Source: Prevotellaceae bacterium
GTDB lineage: Bacteria > Bacteroidota > Bacteroidia > Bacteroidales > UBA932
DNA: 32,845 nt
NCBI GenBank assembly: GCA_031279695.1
Contig: JAITIA010000039.1
Span: 1 to 32,845 of the forward strand
Reading direction: 5' to 3'
Position numbers and translations under genes: made by a program. Below the pieces are notes generated by a model. The model worked only from the letters and a program-made list of their open reading frames with translations, made no database searches and was not told where the DNA came from. Below, one piece after another: positions 22,932-32,570 of the stretch. The first letter of the stretch is position 1. The number at the start of each line of letters is the position of its first letter.

Positions 22932-25900
22932 TTACTGGAATGTTACCATTAAGCCGAAGCCGAAGTGGGTATTGGACGTCGAGATTGCCGAAACCCAGGG
23001 ATTATTGAAATCCTGTTTATAGAATAGTCTGAACAGCACGCCTTTATATAGTGTATAGTCGGCGCGGACGTCTATCGCTCTTTTTCTGGTGCCTGCCGAG
23101 ATTTGAGTTATCTGTTCGGTTTCCTCGAAACTGCGGATAAAACTCTGGTCGTTACCAAAGGAAAAGTCTGCCGTAAGTTTCAAATCGGTATCCACTTTTT
23201 TCTGATTTTCACCGAATTTGAATATCAGCGGAACTTTTTTGAACAAATATGAAACGTCCATACGGTAGGTTGTATTTTTCATTTCCAGCACCTGATTGTT
23301 CGACAGGCTCAGACCCATTGTGCGGGTTTTGTTCAGGTTGAAGGTTGTATTCAAATTATTTTTCCACACTAATGTCAGCCCTATCAGGGGGTTAAACTGT
23401 TCGGAGATACTAACGTTGAGTATTTCGTTGTGCGGGATATAGTCGCCCAATTGATTGGTTACCCAACTATAGCCATAGTGGTCGGGCGAAAATTCGTCGT
23501 TCCAGCGATAGGCGTTGATATTGAAGCGCGACTGGTATGCATGTCGTAACATTCCGCTGTTAAAGAACTGTTTAAACAGTTCCGAGCGGCTGAATCCGCT
23601 GTATCGTACCGACCAGTTGGGCAGGGGGATTTTGTTGAATACATTGAGTGATACGTTTTCTGCCGAACCGCCTGTGTATGCGGCAATAAACGCAGGTATA
23701 ACCGCCTCCTGCGACAGTTTTCCGTAGCCGATGGGAAATTCGCCGCCGCCCGGATTGTATGCGCCTCGTGTTTCGGCTTGTCGCTGACGGGCTATGCGCC
23801 AAGCAATGTCGCGTCGGTTGCGGCTGAAAGTTTCAAAATCGCTGGCGCGATAATTGTCGCCGGCGCTATATTTTTGGAACGAATTGTGCAAACTGATGGT
23901 TGAAACCGAAAAACTTCCCATTGCCTGCGTAATTCCTGCGCCGGCGGCTATATCGTAGGTTGTCAAATCTTTAGTTTCCTGTTGGAAGCCTGTTACTTCT
24001 ATTTTTAAATCGCGGACAGGTTCGAGGCTCAGGCGGAGGTTCAGGGTTGTCTGTTTTCGCATAACGTAAGGGTTAATCATTGTGCTGTCGTTTGTTATCC
24101 ATCCGTACTGTTTGGCGCGGATAAGGAAATCGGTAGCCTGACTGCCCATCACAAAGTCGAGACCGGGAGCAATATTTCCCTGAAAACCATTCAATCCAAA
24201 AAATCTTGGCATTTCGTTAAATCCGGGCAAAATCGAACTTTCGTTCTGAGTGTATGACACTGTTGCCGAGCGTGCCATCATCAGCATACGTGTCAGCAGT
24301 TTAACGGTATATTTGGCGGGTGGGTCTTTCTGCGGAACTTTGCCCGTAACAAGAATTTTTGCTCTAACGTCTTCGGCAACAGTAACGGAAACTCGGTTTT
24401 TGTCGAGCGTGGTGGTGGTTGCCTTAATTTGTTTGCCGTTTTCGCCTACAACGCTGATTTTCACGTTTTCCGTTCCAAGTCCGTGGCTGATTGTGCGTTT
24501 GCCGTTAGCACGGAGGTTATACTCTCGCGATTCGTAAGTTTTATCCACCATTGTTGGGCGTTTTCGTCCGTCAAACTCGTCGTTTATCGATTTCAGGAAT
24601 TTCGACTTGTTGTATAGTTTTGTCAATGTGGCATTTAGTTCGCCGGACAGATTTCGTCCGTTGGAGATAGTATTTCCGGGGTCAAACACATAGCCATAGT
24701 CGTTTTCCGAGAGAATTGGGGCAGCCACCCAGTCGAATTTACCATTGTAGCTTGCCGTTCCCGTCATCCAATCTATTGGTTTCAGTTTATCGAAAGGAAG
24801 CGTCCACAATAGCGTAAGGTTGTGGCTGAAATTGACGTTTCTACCGAAGTTTAAGATGTTTTTCCACACCGAATCTTTCCAATGGCTATAGCCTTCGGGG
24901 TCAAGTTTTTTGTTCACCATTCCTTCCGGTTCGTCGATACGAGCGTCGTTTGTTGCCGTGTAGCTAAAATTCAGATTACGAGAGAGATTCCAGTTAAGAA
25001 TGTACTTTCTTGTCCATGTAAAATTTTTGGAATAATAGAAATCGAGTTTTGCATCGGGATAGGCTATATTTCTGTTTTGCCGCTCGTTATACATTCTGTA
25101 CATTTCGGTCGAAAAAGTGAACTGATCGGGTACGAGGTTAAAATTGAACTCGCGTATCAGCGTAAACCAGTGTGATTTAAGGAAGTCGATTTTCTTAAAT
25201 GGTTCAATATAAAGCGGCGAGATTTTGTAGGAATAAGTAAAACCGCCTCTATATTCCTTAAAAAGATACTGTTCGATATTCACATTGCGGCGGAAAGTTT
25301 CGTTGTAGGCAAAACTCAGCGCCAGATTGGAGATATTGACAATTCCTCCCGGAGCGATGCTCGAAGGTGCGAGTTTCATGTTGGAAACATTGATCGATTT
25401 TGTCCGCGTATAGTCCTGTGCAATATTTCGCAAGGAATCTTTTTGTGCTTTGGTTTTCAGCGCATTCATGGCGTCGCGATATTTCATGTCGGGCGAAAGC
25501 GGGTCATACAGAGGGTCGGCAAAACGTTCCGAGAAGCTGAAAAACAGAGGAATAGTCAAGCCAATTTTTTTGGAAAATATTCTACCTGCATCCAAATTTG
25601 AAAGGATATCGTATCGATATAAATCCTCCTGATTACGTTGTTGTTGCATCTGTTCGAGACCGCCAAAGCCTGCTGTTGCAAAATTGCCCGATAGTGAAAA
25701 TCTACCTAAATCGGCAAGATTGAAGCCCAGAGTTGCCGCGCCCGCCCAGCCGCCTCGGTTTTCAAAGTCGGTCAGGCGCAGTTCGTTAATCCAAATTATT
25801 CCTGATTTTTGCACGCCCCTATCGTTCAAGTCGTTCTTTTTGATAGGGTTACGCACTCCAATCATCATGGTTTTTATTTGACCCAGATTTGGATTTCCTC

Positions 25901-28900
25901 TGACACGAATCCAATGTCCGCCTTTTTCCTGTTCATACATCACGTGAACAGAGGCGCTGTTGGCGTTGCGGAACGCTTTCAGGTCGGTCAGTTCGGAGAG
26001 ATTGATATCGAGCATATTACTTTCGGGCCAGACTATATGTCGCTGATTATCGAAATAAAAGCCGTGGGGCGTGAGTTTCAGCGGGATTTCGTATTCGTAG
26101 TAATTGTTTTGCAGGTCGCTCCCCATGCGCACAAACAGCGCCAAATCATCGTCGTAGAGACTGTTATCGGTAATCAGGGCTTCGGCGTGGACGTCCATTT
26201 GCAGCCGTCGATACTGTCGCAGGTCGTAAGTAATTGTTTTATAAACTGCTCTGGCGTCGCCGTCGGCAAGATCCCGAACCATCATTTGCAGAGCCTGTTC
26301 GTTTAGTTCGCGCTCCTGCATTGTATTGATATCCACCACCCTGTCGGTATTTGGCGGCAGGACGTAGTTTACCGGAATTCTTCTTGAACTTTCTTCGATA
26401 TTGACCACCGACACTTCGAAGCCGGAATTGGCAATTTCGGGCTGGGTAATTCCTTCCTGTCCTTGAATGAGCGAATGATTGAATTTGCGCCATTCGCTGC
26501 GCACAAGTTCAAGCGAGGCGAAGCGCATCACTGTGGTATCCTGAAAATTACGCATATACATTCGCATAAACCGCACCGATTTGAAATCGCTGATTGCGCC
26601 AACGATTTTCTGATATTCGTTCAGGGGGATACGGAACTGATACCAACGGGTTTTGTGTCGTCCGGCATTAGGGAAAAGGGTATCTTTTTCCAGAATGTCG
26701 GAAATAAAATTATCGCCAATTCTCATATTGGGTTTCAGGCGGATATGGTATTGGAAATAACTTTCGCTTTCCTCCATTGTATTGTCTCTGTTGATGTCTT
26801 CCATATCGGGATTGAGGGTGTAAACCTGACTGTTAGCTCCGATATTTGCGCCAGAGGAATTGCGTTCGGGATTGTTAAAATTTTTGTAGCGATCCATAAT
26901 TGTGGAGCGTTTCTGGTCGTGTACGGGGTCGCGGTAATAAACAAAATCGTCGCTCGACGGGTCGGCAAGGAGGCGGTCGCGTGCAGCCTGATCGGTAACA
27001 AAACTCTGAATATCACGGACAAAATTGCCAAAAAACAGAGTTTCCAGTTCGCTGTTCATTCCGTCGAGCCCTATATCGCGCGAACGTCGCGACGCCTCGT
27101 CGCTGTCGAAAGTATTAACCAGCGCCGAAGTTTTTGGTACATAGCCCCATACGGTACGTATCATGTTTGCTGTATCGTAGGGATATGGTATTCCCTGTTC
27201 GTGCGACCGGTATCCGTCGCGCAGCACGTCTTCGGAAACTGTTCCGAGATTGATATAAAAGTCGCCGCCCGCCGAATTTGGCTGATATGTAAATGGATCC
27301 ATCAGCCAGAACTCTATATAGTCGTAGTTGGCTGTTTCCAAATCGGTGGTTTCGAGCGAGCGCATGATACCCGCCCAGCGGTCTTTCGGGTTGCGGAGAA
27401 ATCCGCGATTATCGATGTTGGTATTGTCGTAATTATATGGACCTCTTTCGTTTGGATAATAGTTGAGATTCAATGTTTGGATTTCGTATGGAGTTCCTTC
27501 GGGCAACTGTCGGTTTGGGTAGATGTCCCAGACCGGAATATTGCACACCAAATAATTTTCCTGATATTTAGCGGGTTCCTGAATATAGTATGCCGGAGTG
27601 GACGAGGAGCGGCGAAGCAGTTCAGGGTCAGTCCAATACCATGCAAGTTTGGCTCTGTTGAACCCCGACTGCAAGCTATTGTGTTTCGAGCCTTCGGGAA
27701 ACAGGTCTTCCTGCCCTTGCGGAACGCTCGACAGCGTCCATGCCAGATAGTTACGTAGGTCGAGCGATGATTTTGAGCCTTCAAAATCGTCGATAAAAAT
27801 TTTGCCTCTGATGCCTCTTGGCTGTCCTGAGATAAGATTGGCTATTTCGGCTCTAAAATCTATTCGCGATTTTGCGGCGCTGTTGATAAAAGGCAGATTT
27901 GCAAGCAAATCGCTGAGTATTTTCGATTCGGAACTATATAAAGTATGCAGCCCCCAGATTGTGTTTGAAACGGGGTCTTCGCCGTAGGCAACTTTTTGAG
28001 TCATTGGTTTTTCGTTCAGATGAAGGATTGTTCCGCCCAGATGAAATTTTTCGCTGAATTTATAGTCCAAATTTGCGCCAAGCATGGTTTTCGTCTTCAT
28101 ATTATAGGTATTTCGCTCTTCCAAACGGACGCTGATTGGCACGCCCGAACTGAGGTATCCGGGGTTTATGATGGTTACTGTTCCTGCAAGATAATTGACC
28201 TGATAGTCCACATTTTCAGTAAGAATAGCGCCTCCTGCGGTAACAATCACCGAGCCTTCGGCAACGTTTGTTGCGCCAAGTTCGATCACTCCGCGCATTT
28301 CGGCTTCATAGTAACCTTTCATCACGAATTTATTTTTTTCGGCAAATTCGCGGGCTTTGGTTAAAGTAGAGTCATACAGTTCTTTATAAACATATTTTGC
28401 AGCGGAAGGGTCGCCCTGAAACTGACGTTCGAGATTTCGTCCGAAGGGTTCAAGTACGGGAAAAATTATGCGGGCATTCAGGCGCGTATCCATTGTTATT
28501 CCCTGCATTAGGTCGAATATTCCGTCGGGATAAGCGTCGCCGTTTTGATTTGTGCGGTCGAGCCCCAGAACGCTTATCAGTGGTTTTTTGTTTATCGGAC
28601 CTTCGGAAATATAGGGGACAATTGTTCCTAAATTACTGTCTTCGTAGAAGATATTCAGTTCAAACGACGATGGTTTCAACTGATAGGCGTTGAGTTCATA
28701 AACGTTTTTCATCATCAAGTCCCAAGTAGGAAGATGCGGGGTAAGTATTGTCCCTTTAATGAGTTTCACTATCAGCGTGCTGTCGGAGCCGGTGTAGCCC
28801 GAAGTCGAAAGTTCGCCCACTTTGTAGGTGCGTCCGTTCATGGTGTATTCAAAGGCAACGGCAAGAATTTCGTCTCTGTCGAGCTGCCTGTTCAGTGCAA

Positions 28901-30194
28901 TATAACCAAGTTGCTCATTGAACGAATATTCTTCGGGGCGGAGTTTTTCGGCGCGTTCAAGTTTTTCGTAGTCCTTGCCGGAGGTAAAATTTCTTATCGA
29001 TAATGGCTGCAAACTCGACGAAATATTGGAAAAATATCTTACATCATAAATACCAGTCATTTGCTCATAAAGTCGGTTGGCGCTGTTCGAGGGATATTGT
29101 GCTCCCGGATTTGCTCCAAATTCGGCAATCTGGTTGTGGATTTTCGTCGGCTCGCCCAAGTCCATGAATGCAACAATATTACGATGATTGTTGTTTGCCT
29201 CGCTCATGGTTGTATTTTTGTTTGTAATCCAGACTTCGAGTTTGGTAATGTTTACGCCTGAGGTAATTATGGGACGTTGCGAAACGGCTCTCTCGTAATT
29301 GTCGCGAAAATAGTGCGACAGAAAGAAATATTTATTTGCCTTATATTCGTCGGCATGGATTTCAAATTCCTGTTGTTGAGCGCCGCCCTTGAAATCGAGC
29401 GTTTTAGCCTGCCCTTTTTGCTGCGAGGCAACCAACGACACATCAAGTTTGCCGAAACGCATATCGACTTTGCCTCCGAAAAGGCTGCTGCTGCCGGTTA
29501 TCAGCGAATTGGTTATTGGCATACTGATATTTCCAAGTTCCACATTTTGAAGGATATCGTCTTCTCCACCCTTGTATCCGATATTCAAATTGGTTTCAAA
29601 ATCGAAGGTTGAGGAGGGGTCGAAAGTAAAATTCAATTTTATTCTTTCACCCACACTTCCAGTTAGATTCAGCTGATATCTGGTGTCGAAACTGGGCGTT
29701 GTGGTTCGTCGGTACGCCGGCGGGGTCAGCGGATTGTTGATAAAGGTCGATTTTATGCCCAGCGAAACGTCAACCATTCCATTGAAATCTATGGCGATAT
29801 CGCTTCCGCCAAAAACCTTTTCAAAAGCCTTGTTATCCACGCTTTTGCGAAACGAAGGCAATAGTCCGCCCTTGCCGGCACTTTCCTTTGCTTTGTTTTC
29901 CGCTTCGCGCTGTTTGAGCCATGATTTGCCGATATTTTTTGTAACAGCCTCTTTGTCATAATCTTGTTTGCTGAGAACTTTATATGGTTTGCCCGATTTT
30001 TCTTCGCCTTTTTTGTAGAAAAGATAGGAATCGGTATCGGAGTCATAAACCACAACATCCTCATCCTTAGTTGCTCCAGCAATAGAAGCCGAATTGTTTG
30101 CCGGCAAATTGTTTTGCGCCAACAAACCAACTCCTGCAAATGCAAACACAACTGTTATAAGAAGTTGTATCAATATGATGTTTTGCCTGTTCAT
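22932..30194 (-). CDS. sprA: T9SS outer-membrane translocon SprA (Sov)
   Basis: SprA (Sov in Porphyromonas gingivalis) is the giant outer-membrane beta-barrel through which type IX secretion substrates leave the periplasm. It is needed for gliding or for surface proteases in species that have them. The ATG at 30194 gives 2420 residues, close to family size, and a signal peptide (MNRQNIILIQ...GVGLLAQ). A TTG four codons earlier is less likely. Landmarks are the DLMQGITMDTR region preceded by DAYPDGIF, KIFIDDFEGSKSSLDLRN, the alternating-residue barrel strands throughout, and a C-terminal strand ending in aromatic/Phe-Gln (FGFGLMVTFQ), as expected for BAM insertion. It lies 22 bp after ruvA, a neighbour pair conserved in Bacteroidetes. 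No other T9SS component and no protein with an obvious T9SS C-terminal signal is in the window. Confidence 0.96.
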   Translation of the reverse strand: MNRQNIILIQLLITVVFAFAGVGLLAQNNLPANNSASIAGATKDEDVVVYDSDTDSYLFYKKGEEKSGKPYKVLSKQDYDKEAVTKNIGKSWLKQREAENKAKESAGKGGLLPSFRKSVDNKAFEKVFGGSDIAIDFNGMVDVSLGIKSTFINNPLTPPAYRRTTTPSFDTRYQLNLTGSVGERIKLNFTFDPSSTFDFETNLNIGYKGGEDDILQNVELGNISMPITNSLITGSSSLFGGKVDMRFGKLDVSLVASQQKGQAKTLDFKGGAQQQEFEIHADEYKANKYFFLSHYFRDNYERAVSQRPIITSGVNITKLEVWITNKNTTMSEANNNHRNIVAFMDLGEPTKIHNQIAEFGANPGAQYPSNSANRLYEQMTGIYDVRYFSNISSSLQPLSIRNFTSGKDYEKLERAEKLRPEEYSFNEQLGYIALNRQLDRDEILAVAFEYTMNGRTYKVGELSTSGYTGSDSTLIVKLIKGTILTPHLPTWDLMMKNVYELNAYQLKPSSFELNIFYEDSNLGTIVPYISEGPINKKPLISVLGLDRTNQNGDAYPDGIFDLMQGITMDTRLNARIIFPVLEPFGRNLERQFQGDPSAAKYVYKELYDSTLTKAREFAEKNKFVMKGYYEAEMRGVIELGATNVAEGSVIVTAGGAILTENVDYQVNYLAGTVTIINPGYLSSGVPISVRLEERNTYNMKTKTMLGANLDYKFSEKFHLGGTILHLNEKPMTQKVAYGEDPVSNTIWGLHTLYSSESKILSDLLANLPFINSAAKSRIDFRAEIANLISGQPRGIRGKIFIDDFEGSKSSLDLRNYLAWTLSSVPQGQEDLFPEGSKHNSLQSGFNRAKLAWYWTDPELLRRSSSTPAYYIQEPAKYQENYLVCNIPVWDIYPNRQLPEGTPYEIQTLNLNYYPNERGPYNYDNTNIDNRGFLRNPKDRWAGIMRSLETTDLETANYDYIEFWLMDPFTYQPNSAGGDFYINLGTVSEDVLRDGYRSHEQGIPYPYDTANMIRTVWGYVPKTSALVNTFDSDEASRRSRDIGLDGMNSELETLFFGNFVRDIQSFVTDQAARDRLLADPSSDDFVYYRDPVHDQKRSTIMDRYKNFNNPERNSSGANIGANSQVYTLNPDMEDINRDNTMEESESYFQYHIRLKPNMRIGDNFISDILEKDTLFPNAGRHKTRWYQFRIPLNEYQKIVGAISDFKSVRFMRMYMRNFQDTTVMRFASLELVRSEWRKFNHSLIQGQEGITQPEIANSGFEVSVVNIEESSRRIPVNYVLPPNTDRVVDINTMQERELNEQALQMMVRDLADGDARAVYKTITYDLRQYRRLQMDVHAEALITDNSLYDDDLALFVRMGSDLQNNYYEYEIPLKLTPHGFYFDNQRHIVWPESNMLDINLSELTDLKAFRNANSASVHVMYEQEKGGHWIRVRGNPNLGQIKTMMIGVRNPIKKNDLNDRGVQKSGIIWINELRLTDFENRGGWAGAATLGFNLADLGRFSLSGNFATAGFGGLEQMQQQRNQEDLYRYDILSNLDAGRIFSKKIGLTIPLFFSFSERFADPLYDPLSPDMKYRDAMNALKTKAQKDSLRNIAQDYTRTKSINVSNMKLAPSSIAPGGIVNISNLALSFAYNETFRRNVNIEQYLFKEYRGGFTYSYKISPLYIEPFKKIDFLKSHWFTLIREFNFNLVPDQFTFSTEMYRMYNERQNRNIAYPDAKLDFYYSKNFTWTRKYILNWNLSRNLNFSYTATNDARIDEPEGMVNKKLDPEGYSHWKDSVWKNILNFGRNVNFSHNLTLLWTLPFDKLKPIDWMTGTASYNGKFDWVAAPILSENDYGYVFDPGNTISNGRNLSGELNATLTKLYNKSKFLKSINDEFDGRKRPTMVDKTYESREYNLRANGKRTISHGLGTENVKISVVGENGKQIKATTTTLDKNRVSVTVAEDVRAKILVTGKVPQKDPPAKYTVKLLTRMLMMARSATVSYTQNESSILPGFNEMPRFFGLNGFQGNIAPGLDFVMGSQATDFLIRAKQYGWITNDSTMINPYVMRKQTTLNLRLSLEPVRDLKIEVTGFQQETKDLTTYDIAAGAGITQAMGSFSVSTISLHNSFQKYSAGDNYRASDFETFSRNRRDIAWRIARQRQAETRGAYNPGGGEFPIGYGKLSQEAVIPAFIAAYTGGSAENVSLNVFNKIPLPNWSVRYSGFSRSELFKQFFNSGMLRHAYQSRFNINAYRWNDEFSPDHYGYSWVTNQLGDYIPHNEILNVSISEQFNPLIGLTLVWKNNLNTTFNLNKTRTMGLSLSNNQVLEMKNTTYRMDVSYLFKKVPLIFKFGENQKKVDTDLKLTADFSFGNDQSFIRSFEETEQITQISAGTRKRAIDVRADYTLYKGVLFRLFYKQDFNNPWVSAISTSNTHFGFGLMVTFQ

Positions 30195-30216
30195 GTATCT
30201 TTTCAAAATAATTCTT

Positions 30217-30798
30217 TTACATTTGTTTTAATGCTGCTTTAATCAGATCTTCAACAGTATAACTGTTCGATTGTTGCAGCAGTTTGTCTATTGCTTTTTC
30301 TGCCGGAGTTTTTGCAAAGCCCAAAGCCACAAGCGCCGACAAGGCTTCGGCTCTCAAATTGCTGCCGGCAGCGCCCAAAAACTGTTCGCTGACGCCGGTC
30401 GAACTCACTTGGTCCTTCAAATCGACAAGTATTCGCTGCGCCGTTTTGAGTCCTATTCCCTTGACGCCCTTTAAAATACTGAGATTTTCCTGCAAAATAG
30501 CCATTCTGACCTCATCCGCCGAAAGCGAAGAGAGCATCATCAGTGCAATGCTTGGACCAACGCCATTAACGTTAATCAGTAGGCGGAAAATATGCCGCTC
30601 CTGCTCGTCGAAAAAACCGTAGAGAAGATTAGCGTCTTCCCTCACAATCTGATGGATATACAGTTTTGCCTCCGTCCGTCCCGTCAAATAGGAGTAGGTT
30701 TGAAGGGATATCATCACATTGTATCCAATTCCCTGAACATCAATAACTGCATAAGTAGGCGCAAGCAGAGCTAAACTTCCTTTTATATATTCATACAT
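30217..30798 (-). CDS. ruvA: Holliday junction DNA helicase subunit RuvA
   Basis: RuvA binds four-way DNA junctions and loads the RuvB motor for branch migration. From the ATG at 30798 the protein has 193 residues and begins MYEYIKGSLA, as in other Bacteroidetes. An in-frame TTG two codons earlier is unlikely. It has the N-terminal OB fold (about 1-62), the helix-hairpin-helix motifs (LLINVNGVGPSIALMML and LKGVKGIGLKTAQRIL) and the C-terminal RuvB-binding helices (about 145-193). It is the first gene of the ruvA-sprA operon. Confidence 0.97.
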   Translation of the reverse strand: MYEYIKGSLALLAPTYAVIDVQGIGYNVMISLQTYSYLTGRTEAKLYIHQIVREDANLLYGFFDEQERHIFRLLINVNGVGPSIALMMLSSLSADEVRMAILQENLSILKGVKGIGLKTAQRILVDLKDQVSSTGVSEQFLGAAGSNLRAEALSALVALGFAKTPAEKAIDKLLQQSNSYTVEDLIKAALKQM

Positions 30799-30825
30799 TG
30801 CCAATATTCATCTTTATAAGACGGA

Positions 30826-30856
30826 CAAAAGTAGTATTTTTTTTCCAATTGACAAA
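30826..30856 (-). promoter_or_regulatory. Full Bacteroidetes promoter of ruvA-sprA
   Basis: On the minus strand TTTG (30853-30856), a 19-bp spacer and TACTTTTG (30826-30833), 27 bp before the ruvA ATG. Confidence 0.85.
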
Positions 30857-31111
30857 AAAAGCGGATTTTTTTCTTGATAATAAACTGATAAACAATAAAT
30901 AAAATAATCACAACAAAACACAAATTTAGCCTCTTGCGAATTGTTTCGAGCGTGATTTTTGCGATTTGTAACGTAAATTTGTTGAGCAGGTCGAAGTTTG
31001 CGGAAAATATTTTTCACTTTTGATGCAACATTTCGGTAAAAAATACCGTCTATAAATGGCATAATTGATGACAATCGCAGACATTGCCGGCAAAATACCA
31101 TATCTGTGGTA

Positions 31112-31142
31112 TTGCACGGCTCGAGCCGCGATATTACTTTTG
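31112..31142 (+). promoter_or_regulatory. Serpin promoter with palindromic spacer
   Basis: TTG (31112-31114), a 20-bp spacer and TACTTTTG (31135-31142). The spacer contains the perfect palindrome cggctcgagccg (31117-31128). A 7-bp inverted repeat (aatacca 31094-31100, tggtatt 31107-31113) overlaps the -33 side. This is a likely operator, with the regulator unknown. Confidence 0.65.
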
Positions 31143-31164
31143 CAAATTAAAAAAATTATTTTAT

Positions 31165-32388
31165 ATGAAAAAGACATTTAATATTCTGATGATTGTGGCG
31201 CTGACAACAGCCTGTCAGTACAACAAAAACAACGACGAGCCCAACGCGCCGCTGCCCGATGCGCAGCCAATAGTTCTGCAACTTGCCGACAAAACGGTAA
31301 CAGACAATGCTTTTGCCTTAGACTTGTTTAAAACAGCGTATGCCGGTTCCAACAAACCGAATGTGTTCGTGTCGCCGCTGAGCGTGTCCATGGCTTTGAA
31401 CATGACGCTGAACGGCGCAGCCGGCACAACGGCTGAGGAAATGCTTGTCGCCCTGCGTGCAACAGACTATACCATCGACCAGATTAACGAGTACAGCCGC
31501 TCGTTGCGCCTGGCGCTGCTTTCCGTCGATCCTTCGACCGAAATAGCCATTGCCAACTCAATCTGGTGTCGCGAAGGTTTTCCGGTTAAACCGCCCTTTC
31601 TCAACGTAAACCGCAACGACTATTTTGCGGAGGTAAGTACGCTCGACTTCTCGCGTCCCGAAGCTCTGACGCGGATAAACGGCTGGTGCGCAACCAATAC
31701 CAAAGATAAAATCAAGGAAATAATCGACGGCATTCCGGGCAATGCAATGATGTATCTTATCAATGCCATATATTTTAAAGGTATCTGGGCGTCGAAATTC
31801 AACAAAAACAACACCCGCACAGACGATTTTCATCTCGACAACGGCACAGCCAAACGGGTAGAAATGATGCATCAGACACAGGATTTCAACTATACCGAAG
31901 ACGAAACCGCCCGCTATCTCGAACTGCCATACGGCAATCGCGCTTTCAGCATGATACTGATGCTCCCCAAAGACGAAAAAACCATCGACGACCTTGTCAG
32001 TAATCTGAGCTCCGAACAGTGGACTCAGATGAGCAAGTATCTTAGCAACAGAACTGTCAATCTCTCACTGCCCCGCTTCAAAATTGAATGCACATACTCT
32101 CTGGGACAAAGCATTCTGCCGGAAATGGGAATGCGAGTACCGTTCTCTTCAAACGCCGATTTCAGCGGTATCAGCGATATAGCGCTGCATATTTCCTTCA
32201 TCATTCACAAAACCTTTGTTGAAGTGAATGAGGAGGGTACGGAAGCCGCCGCAGTAACCGCAACAGGAATGTTCACAACCTCACTCTCCCGCGAGGTGGA
32301 TTACGTGGTAAACAAGCCTTTCCTGTTTGCCATCAGGGAAAAAAGCACAGGAGTTATACTGTTTATAGGGAAGGCAGGAAATGTATAA
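31165..32388 (+). CDS. Lipoprotein serpin (serine/cysteine protease inhibitor)
   Basis: From the ATG at 31165 the protein has 407 residues and a lipoprotein signal with lipobox LTTAC (C17). It is therefore probably anchored in the outer membrane. A longer open frame to 31084 lacks support. The serpin fold is complete, from NVFVSPLSVSMALNMTLNGA through INAIYFKGIWASKF to KPFLFAIREKSTGVILFIGK. The hinge EEGTEAAAV (356-364) has the small residues needed for loop insertion, so it should be an inhibitor. Counting from the hinge puts the scissile bond at T372-S373. Counting back from NKPF puts it at L374-S375, so the reactive loop is about two residues longer than in alpha-1-antitrypsin. A lipoprotein serpin of this kind (miropin) is known from Tannerella forsythia. 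Confidence 0.95.
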   Translation: MKKTFNILMIVALTTACQYNKNNDEPNAPLPDAQPIVLQLADKTVTDNAFALDLFKTAYAGSNKPNVFVSPLSVSMALNMTLNGAAGTTAEEMLVALRATDYTIDQINEYSRSLRLALLSVDPSTEIAIANSIWCREGFPVKPPFLNVNRNDYFAEVSTLDFSRPEALTRINGWCATNTKDKIKEIIDGIPGNAMMYLINAIYFKGIWASKFNKNNTRTDDFHLDNGTAKRVEMMHQTQDFNYTEDETARYLELPYGNRAFSMILMLPKDEKTIDDLVSNLSSEQWTQMSKYLSNRTVNLSLPRFKIECTYSLGQSILPEMGMRVPFSSNADFSGISDIALHISFIIHKTFVEVNEEGTEAAAVTATGMFTTSLSREVDYVVNKPFLFAIREKSTGVILFIGKAGNV

Positions 32389-32393
32389 ATGTA

Positions 32394-32431
32394 CGTTGAG
32401 CAGGGTACACCGAATTGTACCCTGCTCAACG
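32394..32431 (+). terminator. 16-bp perfect hairpin after the serpin
   Basis: The arms 32394-32409 (cgttgagcagggtaca) and 32416-32431 enclose a 6-nt loop, starting 5 bp after the stop codon. No T-run follows, so it may be a U-less terminator or an mRNA 3'-end stabiliser. Confidence 0.7.
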
Positions 32432-32484
32432 ATATTGTAATACAGCAGGTTTCACAGCAGCAGACAGTCGGGATAAGAAATAAA

Positions 32485-32516
32485 TTTGTGTCAAACCGAA
32501 AAAAGTATTAATTTTG
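32485..32516 (+). promoter_or_regulatory. Full Bacteroidetes promoter
   Basis: TTTG (32485-32488), a 20-bp spacer and TAATTTTG (32509-32516), 54 bp before the start of the last gene. Confidence 0.75.
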
Positions 32517-32570
32517 CGCCCTGAAAATAATTAAAAGGTTACAGAATATAAACAGATAAAATTATACGAA

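Larger units (their letters stand above)
30799..31164. other. Divergent intergenic region ruvA / serpin
   Basis: AT-rich. It holds the ruvA promoter, a small hairpin (cggta/taccg, 31034-31048), a 7-bp inverted repeat (31094-31113), a 12-bp palindrome (31117-31128) and the serpin promoter. No gene is supported. Confidence 0.75.

Noticed and set aside
26463-27758. 431-codon open frame on the plus strand
   Set aside because: It lies wholly antisense to sprA, has no family motif, and its composition is what the opposite strand of a beta-barrel gene gives.
31084-31164. Upstream extension of the serpin reading frame
   Set aside because: The extension crosses the promoter and palindrome and would hide the lipoprotein signal peptide that begins at 31165.
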